Below are positions 49,560 through 58,172 of a DNA stretch of 64,000 nt, piece by piece. The notes under the pieces were generated by a model. It was not told the DNA's origin, did not search any database, and saw nothing but the letters and a program-made list of their open reading frames with translations. This DNA is from DATCMU01 sp036563245 (GTDB lineage Bacteria; Pseudomonadota; Alphaproteobacteria; Rhizobiales; Devosiaceae). The stretch is from the NCBI GenBank assembly GCA_036563245.1, contig DATCMU010000029.1:183943-247942 (forward strand). The letters run 5' to 3'. The position numbers and the translations under genes were made by a program. How positions within the stretch are numbered: position 1 is the first letter of the stretch; each line of letters begins with the position of its first letter.

Positions 49560-49647
49560 CAAGTCAATTCTAGGTTTGGCCCACGTTCGATGTTGAGACG
49601 CGTCGGACTGAGCCGTCACTTGATGACGTGGAGCAAGGAGCAAGATT

Positions 49648-49836
49648 ATGAACACTCTCAATCGTTTCGTCCGCGACGAGTCCGGTGCGACCGCGATCGA
49701 GTACGGCCTGATCGCCGCACTCATCAGCGTTGGCATCATCGCAGCTGCAACCACCCTCGGTGGTGGTCTGTCGAGCCTGTTCAATGGCATCGGCGGCAAG
49801 CTCAATACCGCTGCCAACAGCACCGCGCTGCAGTAA
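49648..49836 (+). CDS. Flp/Fap major pilin
   Basis: A 62-residue pilin precursor. The prepilin cleavage region is RDESGATAIEYGLIAALI, with cleavage expected after Gly13 and the Glu-Tyr typical of Flp pilins, followed by one hydrophobic helix and a short polar tail. AAGGAG lies about 8 bases before the ATG. It is monocistronic by the strong terminator just downstream. The product is the major subunit of the Flp (tight adherence) pilus. Confidence 0.95.
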   Translation: MNTLNRFVRDESGATAIEYGLIAALISVGIIAAATTLGGGLSSLFNGIGGKLNTAANSTALQ

Positions 49837-49868
49837 GCGTTTCGGGTCGCAATGACCCGCTGGAACAA

Positions 49869-49893
49869 GGGGGGCTTCCCAGCCCCCCTTTTT
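49869..49893 (+). terminator. rho-independent terminator after flp pilin
   Basis: GGGGGGCT (49869-49876), loop TCCC, AGCCCCCC (49881-49888), then TTTTT. The 8-bp GC-rich stem with T-run lies 33 bases after the pilin stop and should separate pilin expression from cpaA. Confidence 0.9.
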
Positions 49894-49897
49894 CTTT

Positions 49898-49920
49898 GCC
49901 GATTATTAACCGTAATCGGC
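49898..49920. repeat. perfect inverted repeat between the flp terminator and cpaA
   Basis: GCCGATTA (49898-49905), loop TTAACCG, TAATCGGC (49913-49920). It could be an operator for cpaA or a second hairpin after the terminator; the loop contains a TTAACC half-site like that of CtrA. Function unproven. Confidence 0.45.
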
Positions 49921-49977
49921 CCAGACTCGATTGGCTTGCCGGGGCAGTGAAGGTTTGGCGCCGGCGCGGAGAGGCCA

Positions 49978-50481
49978 ATGCTGAACACAGTCGCACTCCT
50001 GATCTTTCCATTGCTCATGGCGCTGGCGGCCTCGTCCGACCTGCTAACGATGCGGATTTCCAATCGCCTCGTGCTCACCCTGGTGGGGGGGTTCGTACTG
50101 ATGGCAATCCTTGTGAACATGTCGGCCCAGGAATTCGCGATGCATGTCGCTGCCGCCGTGGTGGTGCTGATCGTCGCGTTTTCGTTCTTTGCAATGCGCT
50201 GGATTGGGGGCGGCGACGCCAAGCTCGCGGCCGCGACAACCCTGTGGCTGGGCTTCGGGGTGACCCTTCCCTACCTTGTCTACGCCGCCCTGCTGGGTGG
50301 GGCATTGACCCTGCTGATCCTGGCGGTGCGCCGCTGGCCGCTGCATGGCGCGTTGGCCCGCATCGAATGGATCGATCGCCTGCACAATCACAAGTCGGGC
50401 GTGCCTTATGGAATCGCCCTGGCCGCGTCCGGGCTCATCACCTATTCCGACACCGGCATTTTCCATCATTTCGCCGGTTGA
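49978..50481 (+). CDS. cpaA: prepilin peptidase CpaA
   Basis: Inner-membrane aspartyl protease that cleaves Flp prepilin and TadE/F-like pseudopilins; 167 residues with about five or six hydrophobic segments. The two catalytic Asp are seen in SSDLLTMRISN and in GGGDAKL, the type IV prepilin-peptidase pattern (no methylase domain). It precedes cpaB after a 305-base gap. Confidence 0.93.
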   Translation: MLNTVALLIFPLLMALAASSDLLTMRISNRLVLTLVGGFVLMAILVNMSAQEFAMHVAAAVVVLIVAFSFFAMRWIGGGDAKLAAATTLWLGFGVTLPYLVYAALLGGALTLLILAVRRWPLHGALARIEWIDRLHNHKSGVPYGIALAASGLITYSDTGIFHHFAG

Positions 50482-50574
50482 CCCTGCTCGCATTCGGTGG
50501 GTGCAGAAGCCCCGTGGGTGCGCGGTCGAAGTCGTCGGCTACAGATTGAATTGAATTGCGCTTTCATTACGCAT

Positions 50575-50600
50575 CGCGAAGCGATTTCAATTGCTTCGCG
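50575..50600. repeat. 8-bp inverted repeat upstream of cpaB
   Basis: CGCGAAGC (50575-50582), a 10-base spacer and GCTTCGCG (50593-50600), perfect arms. It lies about 70 bases before the CtrA box in the gap 50482-50786, which contains no gene. It could be a protein-binding site or hairpin; role unknown. Confidence 0.5.
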
Positions 50601-50668
50601 GCAAGAAATGCGGCTCGCGGACGCAAGCAGGTCAAGAGTAACCGGTCGCAGAACTGCGTGGTCGGGAG

Positions 50669-50685
50669 TTAATCCGGCATTAACC
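50669..50685 (+). promoter_or_regulatory. perfect CtrA-type box upstream of the cpaB operon
   Basis: TTAATCCGGCATTAACC reads TTAA-N7-TTAA followed by CC, an exact match to the consensus of the alphaproteobacterial cell-cycle regulator CtrA. It is centred about 110 bases upstream of cpaB, in the gap after cpaA. It suggests that the pilus machinery genes are under cell-cycle control, as in Caulobacter. Confidence 0.65.
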
Positions 50686-50786
50686 CTGCGCGCAAAGACC
50701 CGGTTAACCAAACTTTGACCCTTTGCGCACATAGTCGGATCGGGAACAAGCGAGCGCAGCGCGTTCGCGGCAACCGGAGTTGAGGC

Positions 50787-51743
50787 ATGAAACCGGCGCG
50801 TATTGTGCTCTTGGTGGTAGCGATCATGGCAGGCGGCCTGGCCGCTTTTCTTGCAACGCGCGGCGACCGTCCACAGAACCAGACCGCCGATGCGGTCAAG
50901 GTCGTCGAGGAGCCAAGGGCCCAGGTCCTGGTCGCCAGCCGGGCGATCGGGCTGGGCGAGAGGCTGACCGCCGGAGCCGTTCAGTGGCAGGACTGGCCCA
51001 AGAATGCCGTCCGCGCGGAATATGTCACCCATCAGAACCTGCCGGATGCCCCCAGTTCCATGGCCGGTGCGGTTGCGCGTTTCGAGATTTTTCCTGGCGA
51101 ACCGATCACCAGCGCCAAGCTGGTGCGCACGGACCAGGGCTATCTTTCGGCGGTCCTGAGCGAAGGCATGCGCGCGGTCTCCATTCCGGTGACCCCGGAA
51201 TCGGGCGCCGGCGGCTTCATCGTCCCGAACGATCGCGTCGATGTCGTTTCGACCCATAACAGCCCGAACGGCGAAATCTCCGAGACCGTGCTGAGCAATG
51301 TCAGGGTGCTGGCCATCGGCAAGCGGCTCGGCGAAACCGGCGCGACGGCCCAGAACGCCGACCCCAACGATCCGAACACCAAGATGTTCGACCGGCAGAC
51401 GATCGCCACCTTCGAGCTCGACCCAGGTCAGGCCGAAACCGTCATCAACGCGGCTGCCAAGGGCAGGATTACCCTGATCCTGCGCTCGGTCGCCGACTTC
51501 GGCGGTGGCGCGGAAGGCGCGTCGCCCAGGGCCGGCAAGGCGGTCAAGCTCATCCGCTTCGGCCGTGAGCAGAGCGTTCAGTCGACGACGACGGTGGGCG
51601 AGGATCAGGGCGCCTCCGTCAATCCGGCGGCCTTTGTCGGCGATGGCATCCGTTCCACCATGCCAACGGTCACTGGCCCGCTGGTCGACACGAATTCAAC
51701 ACCCGCGTCCGGGGGCGACAGCACGTCGCCCGCGGTTCAGTGA
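50787..51743 (+). CDS. cpaB: Flp pilus assembly protein CpaB (RcpC)
   Basis: A 318-residue inner-membrane-anchored periplasmic protein. One N-terminal hydrophobic segment (RIVLLVVAIMAGGLAAFLA) is followed by a SAF/AFP-III-like domain (VLVASRAIGLGERLTAGAVQW) and the conserved GMRAVSIPVTPESGAGGFIVPNDRVDVV. It is thought to work with the secretin CpaC. A 20-base gap leads to the cpaC start. First gene of the main cpa operon. Confidence 0.95.
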   Translation: MKPARIVLLVVAIMAGGLAAFLATRGDRPQNQTADAVKVVEEPRAQVLVASRAIGLGERLTAGAVQWQDWPKNAVRAEYVTHQNLPDAPSSMAGAVARFEIFPGEPITSAKLVRTDQGYLSAVLSEGMRAVSIPVTPESGAGGFIVPNDRVDVVSTHNSPNGEISETVLSNVRVLAIGKRLGETGATAQNADPNDPNTKMFDRQTIATFELDPGQAETVINAAAKGRITLILRSVADFGGGAEGASPRAGKAVKLIRFGREQSVQSTTTVGEDQGASVNPAAFVGDGIRSTMPTVTGPLVDTNSTPASGGDSTSPAVQ

Positions 51744-51760
51744 GAGGAAAGGGCAGATCC

Positions 51761-53179
51761 ATGGCGACTGTTCTCAAACTTGACGTCGCGCCGAAAAAGC
51801 TCGGTCGCATTCTGCCCGCTGGAGCCCTGGCGCTGGCGGCAGTCCTCTCCGCAAGTGCGCTGGCCCCGGTTTCGGCCATCGCGGGCGAAGTCACCCATCT
51901 TGCCATCGCCTCAAGCCAGATCGGGCGGGATCAGAACCTGGAACTTGGCGTGAACAAGTCGGTGATCATCGACCTTCCCGTCGATGCGCACGAGGTCATC
52001 GTCTCCCAGCCAAGCATTGCCACCGCGATCATGCGCACCAAGCGCCGTGCCATCGTTCAGGGCACCGGGGTTGGCGAGACCAACATCTTCTTTCTGGATG
52101 TCAATGGACGCCGCATTTCCGTGGTGAATGCCTCGGTCGTCAATGACGCATCCACCCTTGCCAGCGCGATCGCCCAGACGACGCCGGACTCGCATATCCG
52201 CGTGGAGTCTTTCGGTGAGCGCGTCGTGCTCTCCGGAACGGCCAAGTCCACCGACGACGTCAACAAGGCCATGGCGATTGCCGCCCAGTTCACCGGCGAC
52301 GCAAAGATGGTGGGCAATGTCGTCACCGTCACCGGCGTGCAGCAGGTCAAGCTCAAGGTCACGGTCGCCGAGGTCAACAGCCAGTCGATCAAGCAGCTCG
52401 GCATAGACTTCAATGCCAGCTATTCGACCGGATCGGTGACGACCAGCCTCATCAACAATGCCGCCTCGACGCTGGGGAGCACCACGAGCGCCTCGGGGAC
52501 CGCCCCGATCGGCACCGCCAAGGCGGGCATCGACATCGGCGGCCTCTCGATCGACGCGACCCTCAAGGCCCTCGAACGTCGTGACGCGCTGCGGACCCTC
52601 GCCGAGCCCACGCTGACGGCCATTTCAGGCCAGTCGGCGCATTTCGTGGCCGGCGGCGAACTGCCCTATGTCGTCACAACGTCCAACGGCACCCAGACCA
52701 CCTTCAAGGAATACGGGGTGATTCTCGATTTCACCCCGACGGTGAAGTCCAACGGCATCATTTCCCTGGATGTCGACACCCAGGTGTCCGACCCCAAGAG
52801 CGATGGCTCGATCCAGAAGCGCCAGGCCAAGTCCACCGTGGAACTGGCGCCCGGTTCGACGCTCGCCATCGGCGGACTGATGCAGCAAAAGGACGTGCAG
52901 CAGATCAACCAGCTGCCCGGCATCGGCAATATCCCGATCCTGGGTGCCCTGTTCCGCTCGCGCGATTTCATATCGTCGAAGACCGAATTGCTGGTCCTGG
53001 TGACGCCGTATCTGGCCGAAGCAGGCCCCGCGCCCACATTGCCGACCGATAACGTGGTCTTTGCCGGCGACGCCGAGACGATCTTCCTTGGCCACATGCA
53101 GAAGCTCTACGGCGTCGGCAACGATGGTTCGACCCCGCCTGGGCAATATCAGGGGTCGGTTGGTTTTGTACTGGATTGA
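51761..53179 (+). CDS. cpaC: Flp pilus secretin CpaC (RcpA)
   Basis: Outer membrane secretin of 472 residues through which the pilus passes. A signal peptide is followed by the pilus N-terminal domain (VIIDLPVDAHEVIVSQ), a BON-type domain (SHIRVESFGERVVLSGTAKS) and the secretin domain with VTVAEVNSQSIKQLGIDF, AEPTLTAISGQSAHFVAGGELP and the closing LPGIGNIPILGALFRSRDF..TELLVLVTPYL. ATG 51761 is chosen, with AGAGGAAAGGG upstream; GTG 51740 lacks support. Confidence 0.96.
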   Translation: MATVLKLDVAPKKLGRILPAGALALAAVLSASALAPVSAIAGEVTHLAIASSQIGRDQNLELGVNKSVIIDLPVDAHEVIVSQPSIATAIMRTKRRAIVQGTGVGETNIFFLDVNGRRISVVNASVVNDASTLASAIAQTTPDSHIRVESFGERVVLSGTAKSTDDVNKAMAIAAQFTGDAKMVGNVVTVTGVQQVKLKVTVAEVNSQSIKQLGIDFNASYSTGSVTTSLINNAASTLGSTTSASGTAPIGTAKAGIDIGGLSIDATLKALERRDALRTLAEPTLTAISGQSAHFVAGGELPYVVTTSNGTQTTFKEYGVILDFTPTVKSNGIISLDVDTQVSDPKSDGSIQKRQAKSTVELAPGSTLAIGGLMQQKDVQQINQLPGIGNIPILGALFRSRDFISSKTELLVLVTPYLAEAGPAPTLPTDNVVFAGDAETIFLGHMQKLYGVGNDGSTPPGQYQGSVGFVLD

Positions 53180-53224
53180 TCTGAAAGGCGCCGCAGTTTC
53201 GCGGGCGCCGGGGAGTATCGCCAC

Positions 53225-54499
53225 ATGAGTATATTGGGCAAGGACCACAACAAGTCCGAACATGCGGTGGAGGTTGCCGGTGGCGCCCGCATGGTTCCGC
53301 GTATCGCGATCCAGGCGTTCTGCGAGAATTCGCAGACCGCGCAACTGGTCGAGACCGCGATCCACGACAGGCGCATGTCCAAGGTGGCCCTGACCACCCA
53401 CAATGGCGGCCTTGACGGAGCGGTGGAGACCTATCGGTCCAACCCCACGCCGAATCTGATCATGATCGAAACCTCGCTGCCGCCGGACGAAATTCCGGTC
53501 GCCCTCGAGCAGCTCGCCGAAGTGGTCGACGCCGGCACGCGGGTGATCGTGCTCGGTCATGTCAACGACGTGGTGCTCTACCGCGACCTGATCCGCAACG
53601 GCGTATCCGAATACATCGTCCTGCCCACCAGCCCGCAGACCATTGTCGACGCGGTGGCCGAACTCTTCGTGGGCGAGGACTCCTCGCCGGTCGGCCGCAG
53701 CATCGGGTTCATATCCGCCAAGGGCGGCGCGGGCTCGTCCACCGTGGCGCACAACGTCTCCTGGGCCATTGCCCAGCATCTGCGCCAGGATGTGCTGATC
53801 CTCGACATGGATCTGGCATTCGGCACCGCAGGGCTGGACTTCAACCAGGATCCGCCGCACGGGCTCGCCGACGCCGTGTTCGCGTCCGAGAAGATCGACC
53901 AGGTCATGCTCGACAGGCTGATCGCCAAGGCGGCCAATCACGTCAGCCTGCTGGCGGCGCCCGGCCTGCTCGACAAGGCCTATGACATGGGCGAGCGCGA
54001 CTTCGAACCCATACTGGAGCTTGCCCAGCGCAGCGTGCCGGTGGTCGTTCTCGACATCCCGCACATCTGGGACGCCTGGGTACGTCACACGCTGTCGACG
54101 GTCGATGAAATCGTCATCGTTGCCGAGCCTGACCTGGCGAACCTGCGCAACGCGAAGAACCTCGCCGATACCATCCGCGCCTTGCGGCCCAGCGACAGTG
54201 ACCCGGGCCTGCTGCTCAATCGCGTGGGCGTGCCCAAGCGCCCCGAAATCGCCCCGGCCGAATTCGCCGGCTCGATCAACTGCAACAGGATCGGGGAAAT
54301 CCCATACGATCCCGCGCTATTCGGCACCGCCTCCAACAATGGCCAGATGATCGCCGAGGTATCTGCAACCCATCGTATTAACGAGATATTCCGCAATGTC
54401 GGTTATTCGGTAACCGGACGGTCAGGGCCAAGGGGTGAGAATGCCGGCAAGGGCGGGCTCTCGCTCCCCAAGCTGACCCGGTTATTGAAGAGGGCCTGA
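53225..54499 (+). CDS. cpaE: pilus assembly ATPase CpaE (TadZ)
   Basis: A 424-residue localisation factor. Residues about 25-145 look like an atypical receiver domain; residues about 155-420 are a ParA/MinD-type ATPase with the deviant Walker A AKGGAGSSTVAHN. The first (signature) Lys is kept but the usual second P-loop Lys is Ser, as in other CpaE proteins. LILDMDLAFGTAGLDFNQ and GLADAV are further ParA-like blocks. CpaE guides the pilus machine to the pole in Caulobacter. GGGGAG precedes the ATG. Confidence 0.94.
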   Translation: MSILGKDHNKSEHAVEVAGGARMVPRIAIQAFCENSQTAQLVETAIHDRRMSKVALTTHNGGLDGAVETYRSNPTPNLIMIETSLPPDEIPVALEQLAEVVDAGTRVIVLGHVNDVVLYRDLIRNGVSEYIVLPTSPQTIVDAVAELFVGEDSSPVGRSIGFISAKGGAGSSTVAHNVSWAIAQHLRQDVLILDMDLAFGTAGLDFNQDPPHGLADAVFASEKIDQVMLDRLIAKAANHVSLLAAPGLLDKAYDMGERDFEPILELAQRSVPVVVLDIPHIWDAWVRHTLSTVDEIVIVAEPDLANLRNAKNLADTIRALRPSDSDPGLLLNRVGVPKRPEIAPAEFAGSINCNRIGEIPYDPALFGTASNNGQMIAEVSATHRINEIFRNVGYSVTGRSGPRGENAGKGGLSLPKLTRLLKRA

Positions 54500-54512
54500 A
54501 GGCAGAACGTTC

Positions 54513-56003
54513 ATGGCAGGATTCGGCAAGCGCACGAGTTTTGGAGGCAACACGCCGACGGGCGGTTTGTCGGGCGGAACGCCGCCCGCCCCCAAGCCGC
54601 GCGCACCTGCGCCCGAGCCTCGCCCCGCGGCCGCGGCCGAAGCCCCCGCCAAGGGCCGCACCGACGATGTGATGGACGTGAGTGCGCCGCAGATCGCGGC
54701 CCGCGACCAGGACTATTTCAAGACCAAGTCGGCGATCTTCAACGCGCTGATCGATTCCATCGACCTCAGCCAGCTCGCCACGATGGACCAGGAATCGGCG
54801 CGCGAGGAAATCCGCGACATCGTCGCCGAGATCATCGCGCTCAAGTCGATCGTGATGTCGATCTCCGAGCAGGAGGACCTGCTCGAGGATATCTGCAACG
54901 ACGTTCTGGGCTATGGCCCGCTCGAACCCCTGCTGGCCCGCGACGACATCGCGGACATCATGGTGAACGGGTCGCAGAAGTGCTACATCGAGGTCAACGG
55001 ACGCGTGAAGCTCACCAATGTGCGCTTCCGCGACGACGCCCACCTGATGAACGTGTGCCAGCGCATCGTGTCCCAGGTCGGACGGCGGGTAGATGAATCC
55101 TCCCCCATATGCGACGCGCGCCTGCCCGATGGCTCCCGCGTCAACGTGATTGCGCCGCCGCTGTCCATCGATGGCGCCGCGCTCACCATCCGCAAGTTCA
55201 AGAAGGACAAGCTCACCCTTTCCCAGCTTGTCAAGTTCGGCTCCATCTCGCCTGAAGGTGCCGAGGTGCTGCGCATCCTGGGCCGGGTACGCTGCAACAT
55301 CCTGATCTCGGGCGGTACCGGCTCGGGAAAGACCACGCTTCTGAACTGCCTGACCGGCTTCATCGATCGCGATGAGCGCGTGATCACCTGCGAGGACTCC
55401 GCGGAACTGCAATTGCAGCAGCCCCATGTGGTCCGCCTCGAAACCCGCCCGCCCAATCTCGAGGGCGAGGGCGAGATCACCATGCGCGACCTGGTGAGGA
55501 ACTGCCTGCGCATGCGGCCAGAACGCATCGTGGTGGGCGAAGTGCGCGGGCCCGAGGCCTTCGACCTGCTGCAGGCCATGAATACCGGCCACGACGGTTC
55601 CATGGGCACCCTGCACGCCAACTCGCCGCGCGAGGCGCTCAGCCGCCTTGAATCCATGATCACCATGGGCGGCTTCGCGCTGCCCTCGCGCACCATCCGC
55701 GAGATGATGGTCTCCTCGATCGATGTGATCGTGCAGGCGGCGCGCCTGCGCGACGGTTCGCGCCGCATAACCCACATCTCCGAGGTGCTGGGGATGGAAG
55801 GCGATGTCATCGTCACCCAGGACGTGTTCGTCTACGATATCACCGGCGAGGACGCGGCGGGCAATCTCACCGGCCGGCACCGCTCGACCGGCATCACCAA
55901 GCCGCACTTCACCGAGAAGGCGCGCTATTTCAACGAGGAAGCGAACCTGGTTCAGGCGCTCGAGGCTGCCAATGTCGAGCAGCACGAATTGCTGCAGGAG
56001 TAG
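54513..56003 (+). CDS. cpaF: pilus assembly ATPase CpaF (TadA)
   Basis: Secretion ATPase of 496 residues that drives pilus extension (and in this family also retraction). An Ala/Pro-rich, probably disordered N terminus (about 1-50) is followed by the N domain with DVLGYGPLEPLL and the ATPase core: Walker A GGTGSGKTT, the Asp box ITCEDSAELQL, Walker B RIVVGEVRGPEAFD and the His box GSMGTLHANSP. It lies 13 bases after cpaE. Confidence 0.97.
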   Translation: MAGFGKRTSFGGNTPTGGLSGGTPPAPKPRAPAPEPRPAAAAEAPAKGRTDDVMDVSAPQIAARDQDYFKTKSAIFNALIDSIDLSQLATMDQESAREEIRDIVAEIIALKSIVMSISEQEDLLEDICNDVLGYGPLEPLLARDDIADIMVNGSQKCYIEVNGRVKLTNVRFRDDAHLMNVCQRIVSQVGRRVDESSPICDARLPDGSRVNVIAPPLSIDGAALTIRKFKKDKLTLSQLVKFGSISPEGAEVLRILGRVRCNILISGGTGSGKTTLLNCLTGFIDRDERVITCEDSAELQLQQPHVVRLETRPPNLEGEGEITMRDLVRNCLRMRPERIVVGEVRGPEAFDLLQAMNTGHDGSMGTLHANSPREALSRLESMITMGGFALPSRTIREMMVSSIDVIVQAARLRDGSRRITHISEVLGMEGDVIVTQDVFVYDITGEDAAGNLTGRHRSTGITKPHFTEKARYFNEEANLVQALEAANVEQHELLQE

Positions 56004-56009
56004 CGCGGC

Positions 56010-56987
56010 ATGTCCCCTCTCGTTCTTGCCATACTCGTTGCGGTCAGCGTGGGCGCGCTCAGCATGGCCTTCGTTCCGGCGCTTCTGGGCTCATCCCGGG
56101 CCGACAAGCGCCGCCAGGCGCTCAAGGGCGATCTTTCCGTCGCTCGCCAGGCGGTCCGTTCCGACCTGGTGCGCGAGCAGCGTCGCAAGACCGTGCAGGA
56201 AGCCCTCAAGGCGCAGACCGAGGCGCTGGACAGGCGCCGCAAGCATGTCCCCCTGCAGATGAAGCTCTTCCAGGCCGGAATGAAGATCAAGGTGCGCGAC
56301 TACGTGCGCAACTGCATCATCGTTGGCGTCGTCGTTTTCGCCACCTGTTTCCTCATGCAGGTGCCGCTGCTGTTCTCCGCGGTTTTCGGCGTCGCCGGTG
56401 CCTATCTCCTGCCTAAGTTCTACGTGTCGCGCCGCCGCAAGTCCTTTCAGAAGAAGTTCCTCGACGAGCTGCCCAACGCGGTCGAGGCGATTGTTCGTGG
56501 CGTGAAGTCCGGTCTGCCGCTCAACGACTCGATCCGCATCGTCGCCAAGGAGGTCAAGGAGCCGGTGCGCTCCGAGTTCGCCCGCGTGCTGGACCAGCAG
56601 GCTGTCGGCAAGTCCATGCAGGAGGCGATCCAGATCCTGTTCGAGCGGGTGCCGCTAGCCGAGGTCAACTTTTTCGTGGTCGTGATCGCCGTGCAGCAGC
56701 AGGCCGGCGGCAACCTGTCCGAGGCGCTGTCGAATCTTGCCCGCGTGCTGCGCAACCGCAAGAAGATGCAGGCCAAGATCAAGGCGATGTCTTCCGAGGC
56801 CAAGGCGTCTGCCATGATCATCGGCGGCCTGCCGTTCATCGTGGCTTCGCTGGTTTCGCTGACCAGCCCGACCTATCTGACGCCGCTCTTCACCACCACG
56901 ATCGGCTATTTGTGGCTCGGAATCGCCGCTGTGCTCATGGCCATGGGGCTATTCATCATGAACCGCATGATCCAGTTCGATGTCTGA
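56010..56987 (+). CDS. tadB: pilus assembly inner membrane protein TadB
   Basis: A 325-residue GspF-type platform protein. One N-terminal membrane segment is followed by a cytoplasmic stretch, a pair of membrane segments, the T2SSF domain (DELPNAVEAIVRGVKSGLPLNDSIR, VIAVQQQAGGNLSEALSNLA) and two C-terminal membrane segments. It works with TadC as the membrane platform for CpaF. It starts 6 bases after cpaF. Confidence 0.95.
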   Translation: MSPLVLAILVAVSVGALSMAFVPALLGSSRADKRRQALKGDLSVARQAVRSDLVREQRRKTVQEALKAQTEALDRRRKHVPLQMKLFQAGMKIKVRDYVRNCIIVGVVVFATCFLMQVPLLFSAVFGVAGAYLLPKFYVSRRRKSFQKKFLDELPNAVEAIVRGVKSGLPLNDSIRIVAKEVKEPVRSEFARVLDQQAVGKSMQEAIQILFERVPLAEVNFFVVVIAVQQQAGGNLSEALSNLARVLRNRKKMQAKIKAMSSEAKASAMIIGGLPFIVASLVSLTSPTYLTPLFTTTIGYLWLGIAAVLMAMGLFIMNRMIQFDV

Positions 56988-56999
56988 GGCGAGGCCGCC

Positions 57000-58010
57000 A
57001 TGCGCATTATAGAACTCCTCACCCAGCCCAGTTTCCTGGTTGCCCTGTTCGCGGCGATCTCGGCCGCTGCCGTCGTGTTCACCTTCGGCGCGCAATTCTT
57101 CGACCGCAAGGAGACCAGGCAGCGCATTCGCCGTGTCGCCCTTGAGCGCGAAAAACTGCGCGCCGTCGAAATGGCTCGGCTGCGCGGTCCCACCGGGGAG
57201 GGCGAGCAACGCCGTTCCCGCCGCGCCGAACCCAAGTCCTACATGAAGAAGATCGTCGAAAGCCTGTCGCTGCAAAAGGCGCTGGTCGACGACAAGACCG
57301 TGCTTGCGCTGACCCAGGCCGGTTATCGTGGGCAGGGGCATCTGACGACTTACCTGTTCATGCGCCTGGTGACCCCGTTCCTTGGTTTCGTGGTTGCCTT
57401 CGTCTATCTGCACTACGTCATCATGCCCGACAGGCCGGTCTATCTGATCGTGCTCTACGCGATCACCATCGGGCTTATGGGGGCCTATCTCCCCACGCTT
57501 CTGCTCAAGAACAAGGTCATCAAGCGCCAGCAATCCATTCGCCGCGCCTGGCCGGACTGCCTCGATCTCATGCTCTTGTGCGTGGAAAGCGGCATGTCCA
57601 TCGAGCATGCCTTCAAGCGCGTTGCCAAGGAAATCGGCATGCAGAGCCCCGAACTGGCCGAGGAAATCACCCTGACGACCGCCGAGCTCTCGTTTCTTGA
57701 GGATCGCACCCGCGCCTATGACAATCTGGGCAAGCGCACCGGTCTTGATGGCGTGAAGTCAGTCATGACCGCGCTGATCCAGGCAGATCGCTACGGCACC
57801 TCGGTCGGCCAGTCTCTGCGTGTGATGGCCGAGGAAGGCCGCGAGCAGCGCATGAACGACGCCGAGAAGAAGGCCGCATCGCTGCCGCCAAAGCTGACCG
57901 TGCCGCTGATCACCTTTTTCCTTCCGGTGCTGTTCATCGTCATCATGGCGCCCGCCGGCATCAGGATTGTGTCGCAGGGCGCGCTGGACGGACTGTTCCA
58001 GAGCTTCTGA
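57000..58010 (+). CDS. tadC: pilus assembly inner membrane protein TadC
   Basis: A 336-residue second GspF-type platform protein. It shows an N-terminal membrane segment, a paired hydrophobic region (about 115-165), the T2SSF domain with CLDLMLLCVESGMSIEHAFKR and ALIQADRYGTSVGQSLRVMAEEGREQRM, and a C-terminal membrane segment. It lies 12 bases after tadB and ends the plus-strand pilus operon. The next 162 bases hold no gene and no clear terminator. Confidence 0.95.
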   Translation: MRIIELLTQPSFLVALFAAISAAAVVFTFGAQFFDRKETRQRIRRVALEREKLRAVEMARLRGPTGEGEQRRSRRAEPKSYMKKIVESLSLQKALVDDKTVLALTQAGYRGQGHLTTYLFMRLVTPFLGFVVAFVYLHYVIMPDRPVYLIVLYAITIGLMGAYLPTLLLKNKVIKRQQSIRRAWPDCLDLMLLCVESGMSIEHAFKRVAKEIGMQSPELAEEITLTTAELSFLEDRTRAYDNLGKRTGLDGVKSVMTALIQADRYGTSVGQSLRVMAEEGREQRMNDAEKKAASLPPKLTVPLITFFLPVLFIVIMAPAGIRIVSQGALDGLFQSF

Positions 58011-58172
58011 CCCGGAAGAACGCGCGCCGGTTCCCCCAGCACCATTGCCGCGCCCACGCCGCAAAGCGGCCGTCATTCGCGCAAGGGTGGTCGGGACCAG
58101 GCGTGGCCTGCCACGATCAGCAGTGCCGAAGCACCATCAGGGCCATCACCGCTGTTTGACCCGCGGTGTCGC

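Noticed and set aside
53725..53760. Apparent loss of the P-loop lysine in CpaE as a defect
   Set aside because: KGGxGSST in place of KGGxGKTT is common among CpaE proteins, so it is not a mutation specific to this genome.
54378..55985. Long minus-strand open frame opposite cpaF
   Set aside because: Shadow of cpaF; His/Asp-rich composition from reverse-complement codon bias, no domain.
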